A stretch of 13,687 nt of DNA from DATIBL01 sp035457505 (lineage in GTDB: Bacteria > Patescibacteriota > Minisyncoccia > Phycocordibacterales > UBA6899): positions 1 to 13,687 of the forward strand of contig DATIBL010000003.1 of the NCBI GenBank assembly GCA_035457505.1. Reading direction: 5' to 3'. A program made the translations under genes and the position numbers. The notes beneath the pieces are model-generated. The model was not told the origin of the DNA, made no database searches, and saw nothing but the letters and a program-made list of their open reading frames with translations. The first letter of the stretch is position 1; every line of letters starts with the position of its first letter. Of the stretch, positions 5,307-11,312 are shown piece after piece.

Positions 5307-6389
5307 CTAGGGAGTTCCTGCGCCTGCGACATATGATGCATCCGCAACGCAGCGCTCGGCGATCGCGGGATTGAACATGCTGCAGTATTTGAGCGCGCGG
5401 TCCGCGTCACCAAAAAATCCGATCATGTCACGCGCCACACCTTCGGCACATTCGGCTCTGCGGGTGTCGGTGAAAGCGCTCATGCACGCGGCCAGATTTG
5501 CCGCGTCGTCGTATCCATTCCGCATGGTGAGGTTCTTTCCGATCCCGCGCGTGCAGATTGAGGCGTCGGCAGGAGCGAGTATGTCGCAGCTTGCGAAGAC
5601 CTCCGCGAGCGGCATGGTCATAAGCAGTAGGTCCGGGAAGATCGTGAAGCAGGATTCTCTCAACCGCTCGGGCGCATTGTTGCAGAATCGATCGGGGTTT
5701 CGGGCTGCGCTGCTTTTCGAAAAATGCTCAGTGTTCGCGCTGTTGCGTCCGGTGAGCTCTTCCATATATGCCCCTGTCGCGCAGTTGCGGGCCTGATGAT
5801 CGCTCGAGAGCCGATCGCATGCGTCGAGTGCACTCGGAAGATCGCCGGTATACGCATAGCGGAGTGCATGCCCGAGTCCGTGCGCGCAGCTCGCGACCGC
5901 GCCGACGCCAGATCGCGCGGAAAAGGCGAGATCGGCGCAGATGTCATCGAGGAGCTCTTTGGTGAACGCCTCTTTCTTGATCCCTCGCATCGTCCCTTCG
6001 ATCACGCCATGGTAGTACCCGCTCCAGCAGTACGGATCGCCCGCAGCGAACGCTTCGCCCGCGCTTGCGTAGCGCGATGCTGCGACGCGGCCGATGGCGT
6101 GAGCCATGGGATGGCAGCCGAGGATGTCGCCGGATACGCGTGCATCGTTCGCGAGTGCGTGCATTGCAGTCCGCGCATCGACATCTCGCGCGAGCTGTTC
6201 GTAGTGCGCGAGTGCGCAAGCAGATTCATCGCGCGTGAGATCGGGGCAATCGTATGCTGTGCGCATGTCGGCCTCTGCGATCCCGCGCGTGACACCAGCG
6301 GCAGCGAACGGAGCGCAGGCGACCGCGAAGAGAAATCCGATCCCGAAGAGTATTGCACGGAGGGTATTGGTTACGGGCTCGGAGTGCAT
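5307..6389 (-). CDS. Cys/His-rich secreted protein, 360 aa (paralogue B)
   Basis: Paralogue of the 4137-5288 product, and likewise with no named family known to me. The N-terminus looks like a signal peptide (hydrophobic about 10-31, with a possible cleavage site in the FAAAG region); FAVAC resembles a weak lipobox, but position -3 is Ala. The shared motifs are C92-H93-PMAH97-AIGR, YC121WSGYYH127GVIEG and C168-A-H170-G-L-G-H174-AL, with many more Cys spread to the end. The two proteins are nearly identical over the central 41 residues (2 changes) and much more divergent elsewhere. On the minus strand, TACAAT (6401-6396) ends 6 bases before the ATG, so the mRNA is probably leaderless. It diverges from htpX, sharing a 120-base promoter region. 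Likely first gene of a two-gene operon. Confidence 0.9.
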   Translation of the reverse strand: MHSEPVTNTLRAILFGIGFLFAVACAPFAAAGVTRGIAEADMRTAYDCPDLTRDESACALAHYEQLARDVDARTAMHALANDARVSGDILGCHPMAHAIGRVAASRYASAGEAFAAGDPYCWSGYYHGVIEGTMRGIKKEAFTKELLDDICADLAFSARSGVGAVASCAHGLGHALRYAYTGDLPSALDACDRLSSDHQARNCATGAYMEELTGRNSANTEHFSKSSAARNPDRFCNNAPERLRESCFTIFPDLLLMTMPLAEVFASCDILAPADASICTRGIGKNLTMRNGYDDAANLAACMSAFTDTRRAECAEGVARDMIGFFGDADRALKYCSMFNPAIAERCVADASYVAGAGTP

Positions 6390-6395
6390 ACGGCC

Positions 6396-6401
6396 ATTGT
6401 A
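6396..6401 (-). promoter_or_regulatory. -10 box of the Cys/His paralogue operon
   Basis: The minus strand reads TACAAT here, with 6 bases to the ATG at 6389. This predicts transcription starting at or next to the start codon. No convincing -35 is visible. Confidence 0.55.
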
Positions 6402-6472
6402 TCACGGGATATTGGCGAGATTTGCTGCTTTCCGTGTCGTCTGCGGCGCTTGCGCGCGCTTAGTCATGACTC

Positions 6473-6500
6473 TTGCAGTCTCTCCCTTGTGTTCTATAAT
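6473..6500 (+). promoter_or_regulatory. htpX promoter
   Basis: TTGCAG at 6473-6478, spacer 16, TATAAT at 6495-6500. Only 9 bases separate the -10 from the ATG at 6510, giving a very short leader or none. Confidence 0.75.
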
Positions 6501-6509
6501 GCATGCGCT

Positions 6510-7412
6510 ATGGCAACTCTCTATACGCATCGCGCGGCAAATATCAGCAAGACCTGGGCGCTCATGACAGGGTTCCTTGTCTTCATCGTCGGCGTCGGTT
6601 TTGTGTTTAGTCAGGCGTACGGCGATCCCGCGATCCTTTGGGTGGCAGTGATCTTCTCGCTCGTCATGAACGTTGCGAGCTACTGGTTCTCGGATTCGAT
6701 CGCGCTTCGCATGTCCGGCGCACGCCCGGCAAACAAAGAGGAGTATTTTGAGCTGTTCACGACCGTCGAGAATCTCGCGATCACGGCCGGACTCCCGATG
6801 CCGCGCGTCTATATCATCGACGATGTTTCTCCGAACGCGTTTGCGACGGGGCGCGATCCGGAGCACGCGGCTGTCGCAGTGACGACCGGGATCCTGCGTA
6901 TTTTGAACAAGACCGAGCTTGAAGGCGTGCTTGCACACGAGCTCTCGCATATCGGCAATCGCGACATTCTCGTTTCTACGATCGCCGTCGTGCTTGCCGG
7001 GACGATCGCGATGATCTCGGACATGGCGATGCGGATGGCATTCTTCGGGGGCGGCCGCGATCGCGAAGGGAAGGGGAACGGCATCATGCTCGTGATCGCC
7101 CTCGCGCTTGCTGTGCTTGCGCCGATCGCTGCGACGATGATCCAACTCGCGATCTCTCGAAAGCGTGAATTCCTCGCCGATGCATCGGGCGCGCTCTTGA
7201 CCCGCTATCCCGAAGGGCTTGCTTCTGCACTCGAGAAGATCAGCGCGTCGTCGATGCCGATGGCGAATGCCAATCACGCGACCGCGCATCTCTGGATCGC
7301 TAATCCGTTCAAGGGGGATTCGGCCCGTTCGGTGATGACTAAGATGTTCATGACGCACCCGCCGATCGAGGAGCGCATCGCGATCCTGCGCGACATGGAT
7401 GTGGGGAGATAG
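6510..7412 (+). CDS. htpX: HtpX-type membrane zinc metalloprotease (M48)
   Basis: HtpX is an inner-membrane protease involved in quality control of membrane proteins. This 300-residue product is of normal length. Two N-terminal transmembrane helices lie at about 19-35 and 40-58. The M48 catalytic motif HELSH is at 143-147 (zinc ligands His143 and His147, catalytic Glu144). Two further hydrophobic segments follow (about 155-172 and 191-211). KREFLADASG at 218-227 supplies the third zinc ligand, Glu220. The THPPIEERI stretch near the end is also characteristic. I chose the ATG at 6510, since the protein begins there as in the family. The long open frame upstream (from 5724) is antisense to paralogue B. 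Promoter spacing predicts a near-leaderless mRNA. The lemA partner gene lies upstream, beyond the Cys/His pair. Confidence 0.96.
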   Translation: MATLYTHRAANISKTWALMTGFLVFIVGVGFVFSQAYGDPAILWVAVIFSLVMNVASYWFSDSIALRMSGARPANKEEYFELFTTVENLAITAGLPMPRVYIIDDVSPNAFATGRDPEHAAVAVTTGILRILNKTELEGVLAHELSHIGNRDILVSTIAVVLAGTIAMISDMAMRMAFFGGGRDREGKGNGIMLVIALALAVLAPIAATMIQLAISRKREFLADASGALLTRYPEGLASALEKISASSMPMANANHATAHLWIANPFKGDSARSVMTKMFMTHPPIEERIAILRDMDVGR

Positions 7413-7434
7413 GATTCTGCTCGAGCGACGCTGC

Positions 7435-7463
7435 AAAGAAAAACGCGCCCGGTGAGGGACGCG
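7435..7463 (-). terminator. Terminator of the minus-strand 7476 gene
   Basis: Read on the minus strand: CGCGTCC (7463-7457), loop CTCACC, GGGCGCG (7450-7444), then TTTTTCTTT. One T-G pair in a 7-bp stem. It supports the 7476-7709 gene being real. Confidence 0.82.
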
Positions 7464-7475
7464 ATTTGCGTGGTG

Positions 7476-7709
7476 CTAGGCGTGCGGGGCATACCAGAGC
7501 GAGCAGGCAAATGCCGTTGCAAATGATGCGAGTGCAAGGAAGAGATCCCAGCGGAGCGTGCCATCACGGCGGGGGATGGCAATGGCGATTGCAGCGCTTG
7601 CACCCAATGTGACGACGGTCGAGAAAATGAGGAACGGGATCGATGCATCGAGTCCGAGACTCCAGCCGAACGCCCCGCCGAGGAGGAGGAAGAAGATCAC
7701 GATGAACAT
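7476..7709 (-). CDS. Small two- or three-helix membrane protein, 77 aa
   Basis: An unrecognised small integral membrane protein. Hydrophobic stretches cover about residues 1-17 (MFIVIFFLLLGGAFGWSLGL), 26-49 (PFLIFSTVVTLGASAAIAIA) and 60-75 (LFLALASFATAFACSLWY), with a short charged loop PRRDGTLRWD between the second and third. I start it at the ATG at 7709. The frame stays open to 7796, but the extra N-terminus is basic and unlike the rest, and it would overlap the likely -10 (TATAGC, minus strand 7745-7740) and a -35-like TTGCAG (7766-7761). A good terminator follows the stop. It converges with htpX and diverges from the acidic 7865 gene. Function unknown. Confidence 0.65.
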   Translation of the reverse strand: MFIVIFFLLLGGAFGWSLGLDASIPFLIFSTVVTLGASAAIAIAIPRRDGTLRWDLFLALASFATAFACSLWYAPHA

Positions 7710-7766
7710 GCGGGAGACGCCGAAATGTCCTTTTTTGAGGCTATATTTTTGGACGCTTCTCTGCAA

Positions 7767-7780
7767 GGACGCGGGCGTCC
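7767..7780. repeat. Inverted repeat between divergent promoters
   Basis: GGACGC (7767-7772) / GCGTCC (7775-7780), with a third GGACGC half-site at 7751-7756. It lies between the presumed promoter of the 7476 gene and the -35 of the 7865 gene, so it could be an operator. This is inference. Confidence 0.4.
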
Positions 7781-7789
7781 GAGGAGGTA

Positions 7790-7819
7790 TTGACAAATTG
7801 CCATAAACTGTGTTACCAT
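7790..7819 (+). promoter_or_regulatory. Extended -10 promoter for the 7865 gene
   Basis: TTGACA at 7790-7795, spacer 18, TACCAT at 7814-7819 with TGT in front (7811-7813), which makes an extended -10. Same style as the promoters at 1121 and 1459. Confidence 0.7.
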
Positions 7820-7864
7820 GTAGTTCGAATCACCGTCCTTCATACAACGAGAGGAGGAAACATC

Positions 7865-8560
7865 ATGTCCGAACGATTTGGTCCGGCCCTGCAGGAGGCG
7901 AACATTCGTGCGCTTACGCCGCACGACGAGTTCGACCATCGCTTCGACAGCCTTATGCCGCGCAGTGGTACGCTCGGTTCACGGCTCTATTTCAAGGGCG
8001 CCGAACGGCACCTTCCGGATGCCGACGAACCGGCCGATATGACCGGCGAAGGATACGACACCCAGAACTGCACGATCCCTGATTGCGATGCGGCATCGTC
8101 GGACGACGACTCCGAGATCGACGAGATCATGCGTCGGGATCTCGATCCCGACTGGCCCGATCGTCCGCTCGACGATCTGGATTTCGATCCGTATCCGGAC
8201 TCGAGTGGCCAGCCGCTCGATTCTGCACCGGCCCCAAAGCCAGCTTCGGCACCGGCCTCAGTCCAGGCTCCTGATCCCGCGTTCGATGCCGCTCCCGTGG
8301 CATATGTCGGGGGATTCCCCCTGCGAATCACGAAGGGTGTGCTCAAGGAAAAGCGAATTTGTCGGCATCGGAGAATCGTCGATCGGGTTTGTTGCGATGT
8401 TGAGCGAATCAACGAAACAACCGGGCTATCCGAGGTTGTTACCGAGGATATTCCGATCTACGAGTACTCCCGACACTTCTCGCATGGCAAGCGTGGCCGA
8501 AAGCCGCATCGCCCCATGCACGTGTCCATTCGGCACATGATGCCGATCGACGAATCCTGA
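7865..8560 (+). CDS. Acidic multi-part orphan protein, 231 aa
   Basis: I do not recognise the family. The soluble protein has visible zones. An N-terminal region (1-50) is followed by a very acidic, low-complexity stretch (about 51-110; DAASSDDDSEIDEIMRRDLD, PLDDLDFDPYPD). A Pro/Ala linker follows (about 119-145; APAPKPASAPASVQAPDP). The C-terminal domain is basic and His/Cys-containing (about 146-231; KEKRICRHRRIVDRVCCDVE, YSRHFSHGKRGRKPHRPMHV). The acidic middle with a basic end suggests binding to nucleic acid or a basic partner, but that is only a guess. The ATG at 7865 has AGGAGG (7852-7857) 7 bases upstream, the best SD in the window. The open frame back to 7790 overlaps the promoter. 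Strong promoter, SD and double-hairpin terminator mark a monocistronic, well-expressed gene. Confidence 0.85.
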   Translation: MSERFGPALQEANIRALTPHDEFDHRFDSLMPRSGTLGSRLYFKGAERHLPDADEPADMTGEGYDTQNCTIPDCDAASSDDDSEIDEIMRRDLDPDWPDRPLDDLDFDPYPDSSGQPLDSAPAPKPASAPASVQAPDPAFDAAPVAYVGGFPLRITKGVLKEKRICRHRRIVDRVCCDVERINETTGLSEVVTEDIPIYEYSRHFSHGKRGRKPHRPMHVSIRHMMPIDES

Positions 8561-8577
8561 TCTTCCTCATCTAGGGC

Positions 8578-8626
8578 GGCCGCACCATGCGGCCCTTCGC
8601 TCCCAGCCTCGGCTGGGAGCTTTTTT
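8578..8626 (+). terminator. Tandem hairpins ending in a strong terminator
   Basis: The first hairpin is GGCCGCA (8578-8584) / TGCGGCC (8588-8594). The second is GCTCCCAGCC (8599-8608) / GGCTGGGAGC (8611-8620), followed by TTTTTT (8621-8626). Confidence 0.93.
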
Positions 8627-8643
8627 CTCCCGACAGCTGCTGT

Positions 8644-8649
8644 TATACT
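8644..8649 (+). promoter_or_regulatory. -10 box of the DUF1189-like gene
   Basis: TATACT ends 6 bases before the ATG at 8656, predicting a leaderless mRNA. The T6 of the preceding terminator occupies the -35 position; no real -35 is seen. Confidence 0.55.
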
Positions 8650-8655
8650 TTTCCC

Positions 8656-9609
8656 ATGCGCCAATTTATCGATACGGTCCAGCAGAGCCTCTATGACCCG
8701 CGCTTCTACCGCGACCTCCCGGCAAAAGCCTTTGGGTCCTCGATGCGCTATTTCCTTTCGCTTATTTTCGTCCTTTCGCTCGGCCTGACGATTCTTGTGT
8801 CGATTCTCATTATCCCGCCCATGAACGAGGCGCTCTCTGGTCTTCCAGACGCCGTGCTTGCCGCGTATCCGGATGGTCTCGAGATCACCGTGGATCATGG
8901 CCAGGTATCGACCAATCAGCCCGGGCCGGTCGTGATCCCGCCGCCTGAGCCGCTCCGCGATATCTTTCGGATGATGGAGATCTCGCAATTTGCCGTCATC
9001 GACACGACGACGCCATTCTCGGTGGAGCAATTTGAGCGCTATGACGCGCTGCTTTGGATTCAGTCCGATGCGATTGCGACGCGCGACACGAACGGAAAGA
9101 TCTCCTTCGATCCGATTCCCGACACGGGGGAGCGCCTCATGCTCGCCGAGCGCGATATCAATGCGTTTCTGGGCGAGGCGCGCGGATATTTCCCGCTCGC
9201 AGCGCCGCTCGTCGCACTCCTCATCTTTTGTGTCTTCTATGTGGTTGAGCTCTGGCAGCTTGCCTACTTGCTCGTCCTTGGTGCGCTCCTGATCCTCATT
9301 CTTGGGCGCGTAATGAAATATCAGTGGAAATACAGCGAGGCATTCCAGATCGGATTGCATGCAATGACCGCGCCGCTCATCCTCGATGCGATGCTCACGT
9401 TCTTCCGCATGCCGCTCATGGGGCTTCCATTCTCTTTCTCTGCGATCATGCTCGTAATGGTGTTTGTGAACTATCGTCCCGATGCACTTCCTCCGCCCGC
9501 CCCGAGCCCGACCCCCGAACCGCCGCCGCCAGAGATCCATTTCCCCAAGCTGCCACCGCCGGTGACCGATCAAGAAGCGCCGAAGGAGCCGGAGGATACG
9601 ACAAAATGA
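8656..9609 (+). CDS. DUF1189-like polytopic membrane protein, 317 aa
   Basis: A membrane protein of unknown function that resembles DUF1189. The start, MRQFIDTVQQSLYDPRFYRD with FGSSMRYFLSLIF, is the family's typical N-terminal helix entering the first membrane segment (about 30-54). An extracytoplasmic section follows (about 55-178). Four or five hydrophobic segments then lie at about 179-199, 201-218, 227-250 and 255-272. The C-terminal tail (276-317) is strongly Pro-rich (PPPAPSPTPEPPPPEIHFPK) and cytoplasmic or linker-like. The external part contains another Pro-rich spot (VVIPPPEPL). Usual members are around 250-300 residues, so the Pro tail is the extra part. The ATG at 8656 fits the family start and the -10 just upstream, and no SD is present. 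A terminator follows immediately, so it is a single-gene unit. Confidence 0.82.
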   Translation: MRQFIDTVQQSLYDPRFYRDLPAKAFGSSMRYFLSLIFVLSLGLTILVSILIIPPMNEALSGLPDAVLAAYPDGLEITVDHGQVSTNQPGPVVIPPPEPLRDIFRMMEISQFAVIDTTTPFSVEQFERYDALLWIQSDAIATRDTNGKISFDPIPDTGERLMLAERDINAFLGEARGYFPLAAPLVALLIFCVFYVVELWQLAYLLVLGALLILILGRVMKYQWKYSEAFQIGLHAMTAPLILDAMLTFFRMPLMGLPFSFSAIMLVMVFVNYRPDALPPPAPSPTPEPPPPEIHFPKLPPPVTDQEAPKEPEDTTK

Positions 9610-9615
9610 AATGAA

Positions 9616-9645
9616 AGACAGAGCGCAGCGGCGCTCTGTTTTGTC
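9616..9645 (+). terminator. Terminator of the DUF1189-like gene
   Basis: ACAGAGCGC (9618-9626) / GCGCTCTGT (9631-9639), loop AGCG, then TTTTGTCT, part of whose T-run pairs with AAAGA upstream. A second small hairpin, GCGCC 9665-9669 / GGCGC 9674-9678, with TTTT nearby, may be a back-up. Confidence 0.85.
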
Positions 9646-9696
9646 TATCGCGCCAACAAAAATGGCGCCCAGAGGCGCGCATGTTTTGTGTGGGCG

Positions 9697-9726
9697 GACC
9701 GTCTCGGGCTGGAACCGGGGATGGTC
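9697..9726. repeat. Hairpin at the left edge of the AT-rich block
   Basis: GACCGTCTC plus GG (9697-9707) pairs with CC plus GGGATGGTC (9715-9726), with one bulged G and two wobble pairs, around loop GCTGGAA. It is the last GC-rich sequence before the AT-rich block and lies downstream of the minus-strand operon. It has no T-run on that side. Confidence 0.5.
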
Positions 9727-9784
9727 AAGTCCGGCAAAGTTATTTTACTATTTTCCAGAATATAAATCGAAGGTTCCTCGTGCG

Positions 9785-10360
9785 CTACAAAATTTTATAT
9801 TGAAAACTTAGCTCATCAAAATCATCTCCCCTAGTATCATCTTTTATGTCCAAAATTTTTACGGCAAGAAATTTGCCATTTTGGTTTTCAAAAATTGCAA
9901 TTTGACCTATACCAGCAGAACGAGCTCGTGAACTATCATCATATCTATCAGGATTGACTTTATTAAGATCTTCTTCGTCTTTTGCTAATCGTACAGATTT
10001 TATTGAAGGAGGATCATTATAAAAATGAATATACTCACTACTTGCTTTTGACCATTTTGTATCAAAACGATATTCGTCTTCGCCAATTGTATAAGTGCCA
10101 TTATTGTTTGAATAATCAAATGAGACATTTCCCGTTTTATCTTTTGAAAAATAATCAGGATTATAATCGTGGTTCATTTCATTACTCAACGTTTCATTTT
10201 TTTTCGTTCTTACTATTGGCCTATAAACACGAGCCGATAGGCCGTCTTTAGTAAGACTAAAATCAGCAATGTTTGCAAAAAGTTCTCGAATCGACTTTCT
10301 AAATAGAAAAATAACAATAAAAATTAGAACTGGCCACTTGAGTATATCTAGTATTTCCAT
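9785..10360 (-). CDS. Membrane-anchored protein with soluble C-terminal domain, 191 aa
   Basis: Second gene of the AT-rich two-gene operon. I know no named family. Residues 5-20 (DILKWPVLIFIVIFLF) form a transmembrane anchor, followed by a basic/amphipathic stretch, RKSIRELFANIADFSL (21-36). The C-terminal part (about 75-191) looks like a compact beta-rich domain: VSFDYSNNNGTYTIG, EYRFDTKWSKASSEYIHFYN, DPPSIKSVRLAK, GIGQIAIFENQNGKFLAVKI and DDTRGDDFDELSFQYKIL. I have an impression of similar C-terminal domains at the end of proteins in accessory regions, but cannot verify it here. Its ATG lies one base after the TGA of the upstream gene (minus strand TGATATG), so translation is probably coupled. 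Base composition is far more AT-rich than the flanks, which supports horizontal origin. A role as the membrane partner or effector of the upstream protein is inference. Confidence 0.85.
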   Translation of the reverse strand: MEILDILKWPVLIFIVIFLFRKSIRELFANIADFSLTKDGLSARVYRPIVRTKKNETLSNEMNHDYNPDYFSKDKTGNVSFDYSNNNGTYTIGEDEYRFDTKWSKASSEYIHFYNDPPSIKSVRLAKDEEDLNKVNPDRYDDSSRARSAGIGQIAIFENQNGKFLAVKILDIKDDTRGDDFDELSFQYKIL

Positions 10361-10361
10361 A

Positions 10362-10988
10362 TCAAAGTAGTTTAAATTCTATACCAGATATCCCAATCTC
10401 ATTTTGTAATTGATTTCCTAGTTGATTTGCAACTCGTTTAGCAACCATTGAGTCATCCATTCTCTCGGCGATTTTAAGATTTATCTGGGCACCTATCTCA
10501 AGCAGTGAGGTCTGTAGTGTGTTTATTTTCTCTGGGGGAAAAGCTTCGGCTACTGAGGTCTCAATACTATCCAGATCTTGAGAAAAATCTTCATATAGTC
10601 TGTGTATGATTTTTTTTCTAAATTTATTAAACTCATTTAGCGACTTCAGCACATCTTCCGATTCTATATATTTTTCCATAACTCCGATCAAGGGGCCCAA
10701 TGGGATATTTAAGTTAACTTCTTGAATATCTCTTTCTTCTGTTGAAGCCTTCAGCCTTTCTGCTGCCTCAATCACCATTTTCACAGTATTCTCAATCCTT
10801 TGTGACTGGATTAAAAAATAACCAAAATGATACCCATTTTTAAAATAATCTGAAAACCTATTTACAATTTCTTCACTTCTAATAATGTTGTGAGCTAAAG
10901 TAATAAGAGCTTCCTTGCCATCTGCAGGCAAATCTTTATTTTCTGAAAGTTCTTTTATTATTTTTCTTAGTCCTTCGATATTTACCAT
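10362..10988 (-). CDS. Helical protein with HEPN-like R-x4-H motif, 208 aa
   Basis: First gene of the AT-rich operon. The whole product looks alpha-helical and soluble. At residues 124-129 it reads RKKIIH, within NEFNKFRKKIIHRLYEDF. This fits the R-x4-6-H motif of HEPN domains, which are RNA-cleaving or RNA-binding modules common in toxin-antitoxin and phage-defence loci. An upstream helix, FGYFLIQSQRIENTVKMVIE (55-74), would be the earlier HEPN helix. The motif has Lys where many active HEPN proteins have a polar Asn after Arg, so catalysis is uncertain. The ATG at 10988 has only a distant SD (AGGAGG, minus strand 11010-11005, 16 bases away). An ATT two codons earlier would be better spaced (10), so an unusual start is possible. 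It overlaps no neighbour and is followed after one base by the membrane-anchored partner. Confidence 0.85.
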   Translation of the reverse strand: MVNIEGLRKIIKELSENKDLPADGKEALITLAHNIIRSEEIVNRFSDYFKNGYHFGYFLIQSQRIENTVKMVIEAAERLKASTEERDIQEVNLNIPLGPLIGVMEKYIESEDVLKSLNEFNKFRKKIIHRLYEDFSQDLDSIETSVAEAFPPEKINTLQTSLLEIGAQINLKIAERMDDSMVAKRVANQLGNQLQNEIGISGIEFKLL

Positions 10989-11026
10989 TTCAATATATGG
11001 TTAGCCTCCTCGTGCTAGCTCTAAGA

Positions 11027-11042
11027 TGCGGAGAGGGAGGGA
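11027..11042 (-). repeat. Direct copy of tRNA-Ser 3' end (att-like)
   Basis: TGCGGAGAGGGAGGGA here is identical to 11311-11326, which covers the 3' acceptor arm of the tRNA-Ser gene plus two flanking bases. Similarity fades just after (ATTTCGA versus TTCGAA). 3'-end tRNA duplications are typical scars of tRNA-targeting integrases; no integrase gene is in the window. Confidence 0.75.
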
Positions 11043-11119
11043 ATTTCGACCGTTACACGGTCAGTACCCGTTTCCCATTTACTCATGATAGGAATCATTC
11101 GTAAATATGGGAGAACGGC

Positions 11120-11132
11120 TTCGAATCCCTCC
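11120..11132 (+). repeat. Short inverted copy of the tRNA-Ser T-arm
   Basis: TTCGAATCCCTCC matches the T-loop/T-stem of the minus-strand tRNA gene but lies on the plus strand. 13 bases are identical. Confidence 0.5.
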
Positions 11133-11246
11133 ACGCACGTAAGGAGATCTTGGGATTCGGTCACAGATAATTTTCTCGCCGTCGCTCGAAAATTTCTGCG
11201 ACCCCGACTCGCGGCCTCGCCTGCTGGCTCGGCATTCGCTCCGTCC

Positions 11247-11263
11247 TTCGAATCCCTCCCTCT
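11247..11263 (+). repeat. Inverted 17-bp copy of the tRNA-Ser 3' part
   Basis: TTCGAATCCCTCCCTCT is the exact reverse complement of 11316-11332 inside the tRNA gene (T-loop to acceptor). It lies in inverted orientation, 53 bases from the original. Confidence 0.7.
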
Positions 11264-11278
11264 TTTGCAACGACAAAC

Positions 11279-11302
11279 AAGAGGACGCTTGCGCGTCCTC
11301 TT
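11279..11302 (-). terminator. Terminator downstream of tRNA-Ser
   Basis: AAGAGGACGC (11279-11288) / GCGTCCTCTT (11293-11302) is a perfect 10-bp stem with a 4-base loop. On the minus strand it lies just 3' of the tRNA and is followed by GTTTGTCG, a short T-rich tail. Confidence 0.8.
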
Positions 11303-11312
11303 GGGTCGATTG

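Larger units (their letters stand above)
9775..11015. mobile_element. AT-rich genomic island bounded by 9-bp direct repeats
   Basis: The interval is AT-rich (single lines counted at about 32% and 43% GC) between GC-rich flanks, and contains only the two-gene minus-strand operon. TCCTCGTGC occurs at 9775-9783 and again at 11007-11015, just outside the two ORFs. No transposase or integrase is present. The right edge lies about 300 bases from a tRNA-Ser gene surrounded by tRNA fragments. Horizontal acquisition is well supported by composition; the mechanism and the exact boundaries are inference. Confidence 0.6.
10989..11312. other. Gene-free junction between AT-rich island and tRNA-Ser
   Basis: No convincing gene lies here. 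An open frame runs through on the minus strand, but it continues into the tRNA and is Arg/Ser-rich noise. The stretch holds the SD-like AGGAGG for the island operon, a direct copy of the tRNA 3' end (11027-11042), two inverted copies of the tRNA T-arm/acceptor sequence (11120-11132 and 11247-11263), and the tRNA terminator (11279-11302). It looks like recombination debris. Confidence 0.6.

Noticed and set aside
5724..6509. Upstream extension of the htpX frame
   Set aside because: It is antisense to paralogue B. The true HtpX N-terminus and the promoter both point to the ATG at 6510.
6402..7436. Minus-strand open frame across htpX
   Set aside because: Arg/His-rich shadow of htpX without its own signals.
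8458..9573. Minus-strand open frame across the DUF1189-like gene
   Set aside because: Highly charged shadow frame; the plus-strand protein has clear membrane topology and family features.
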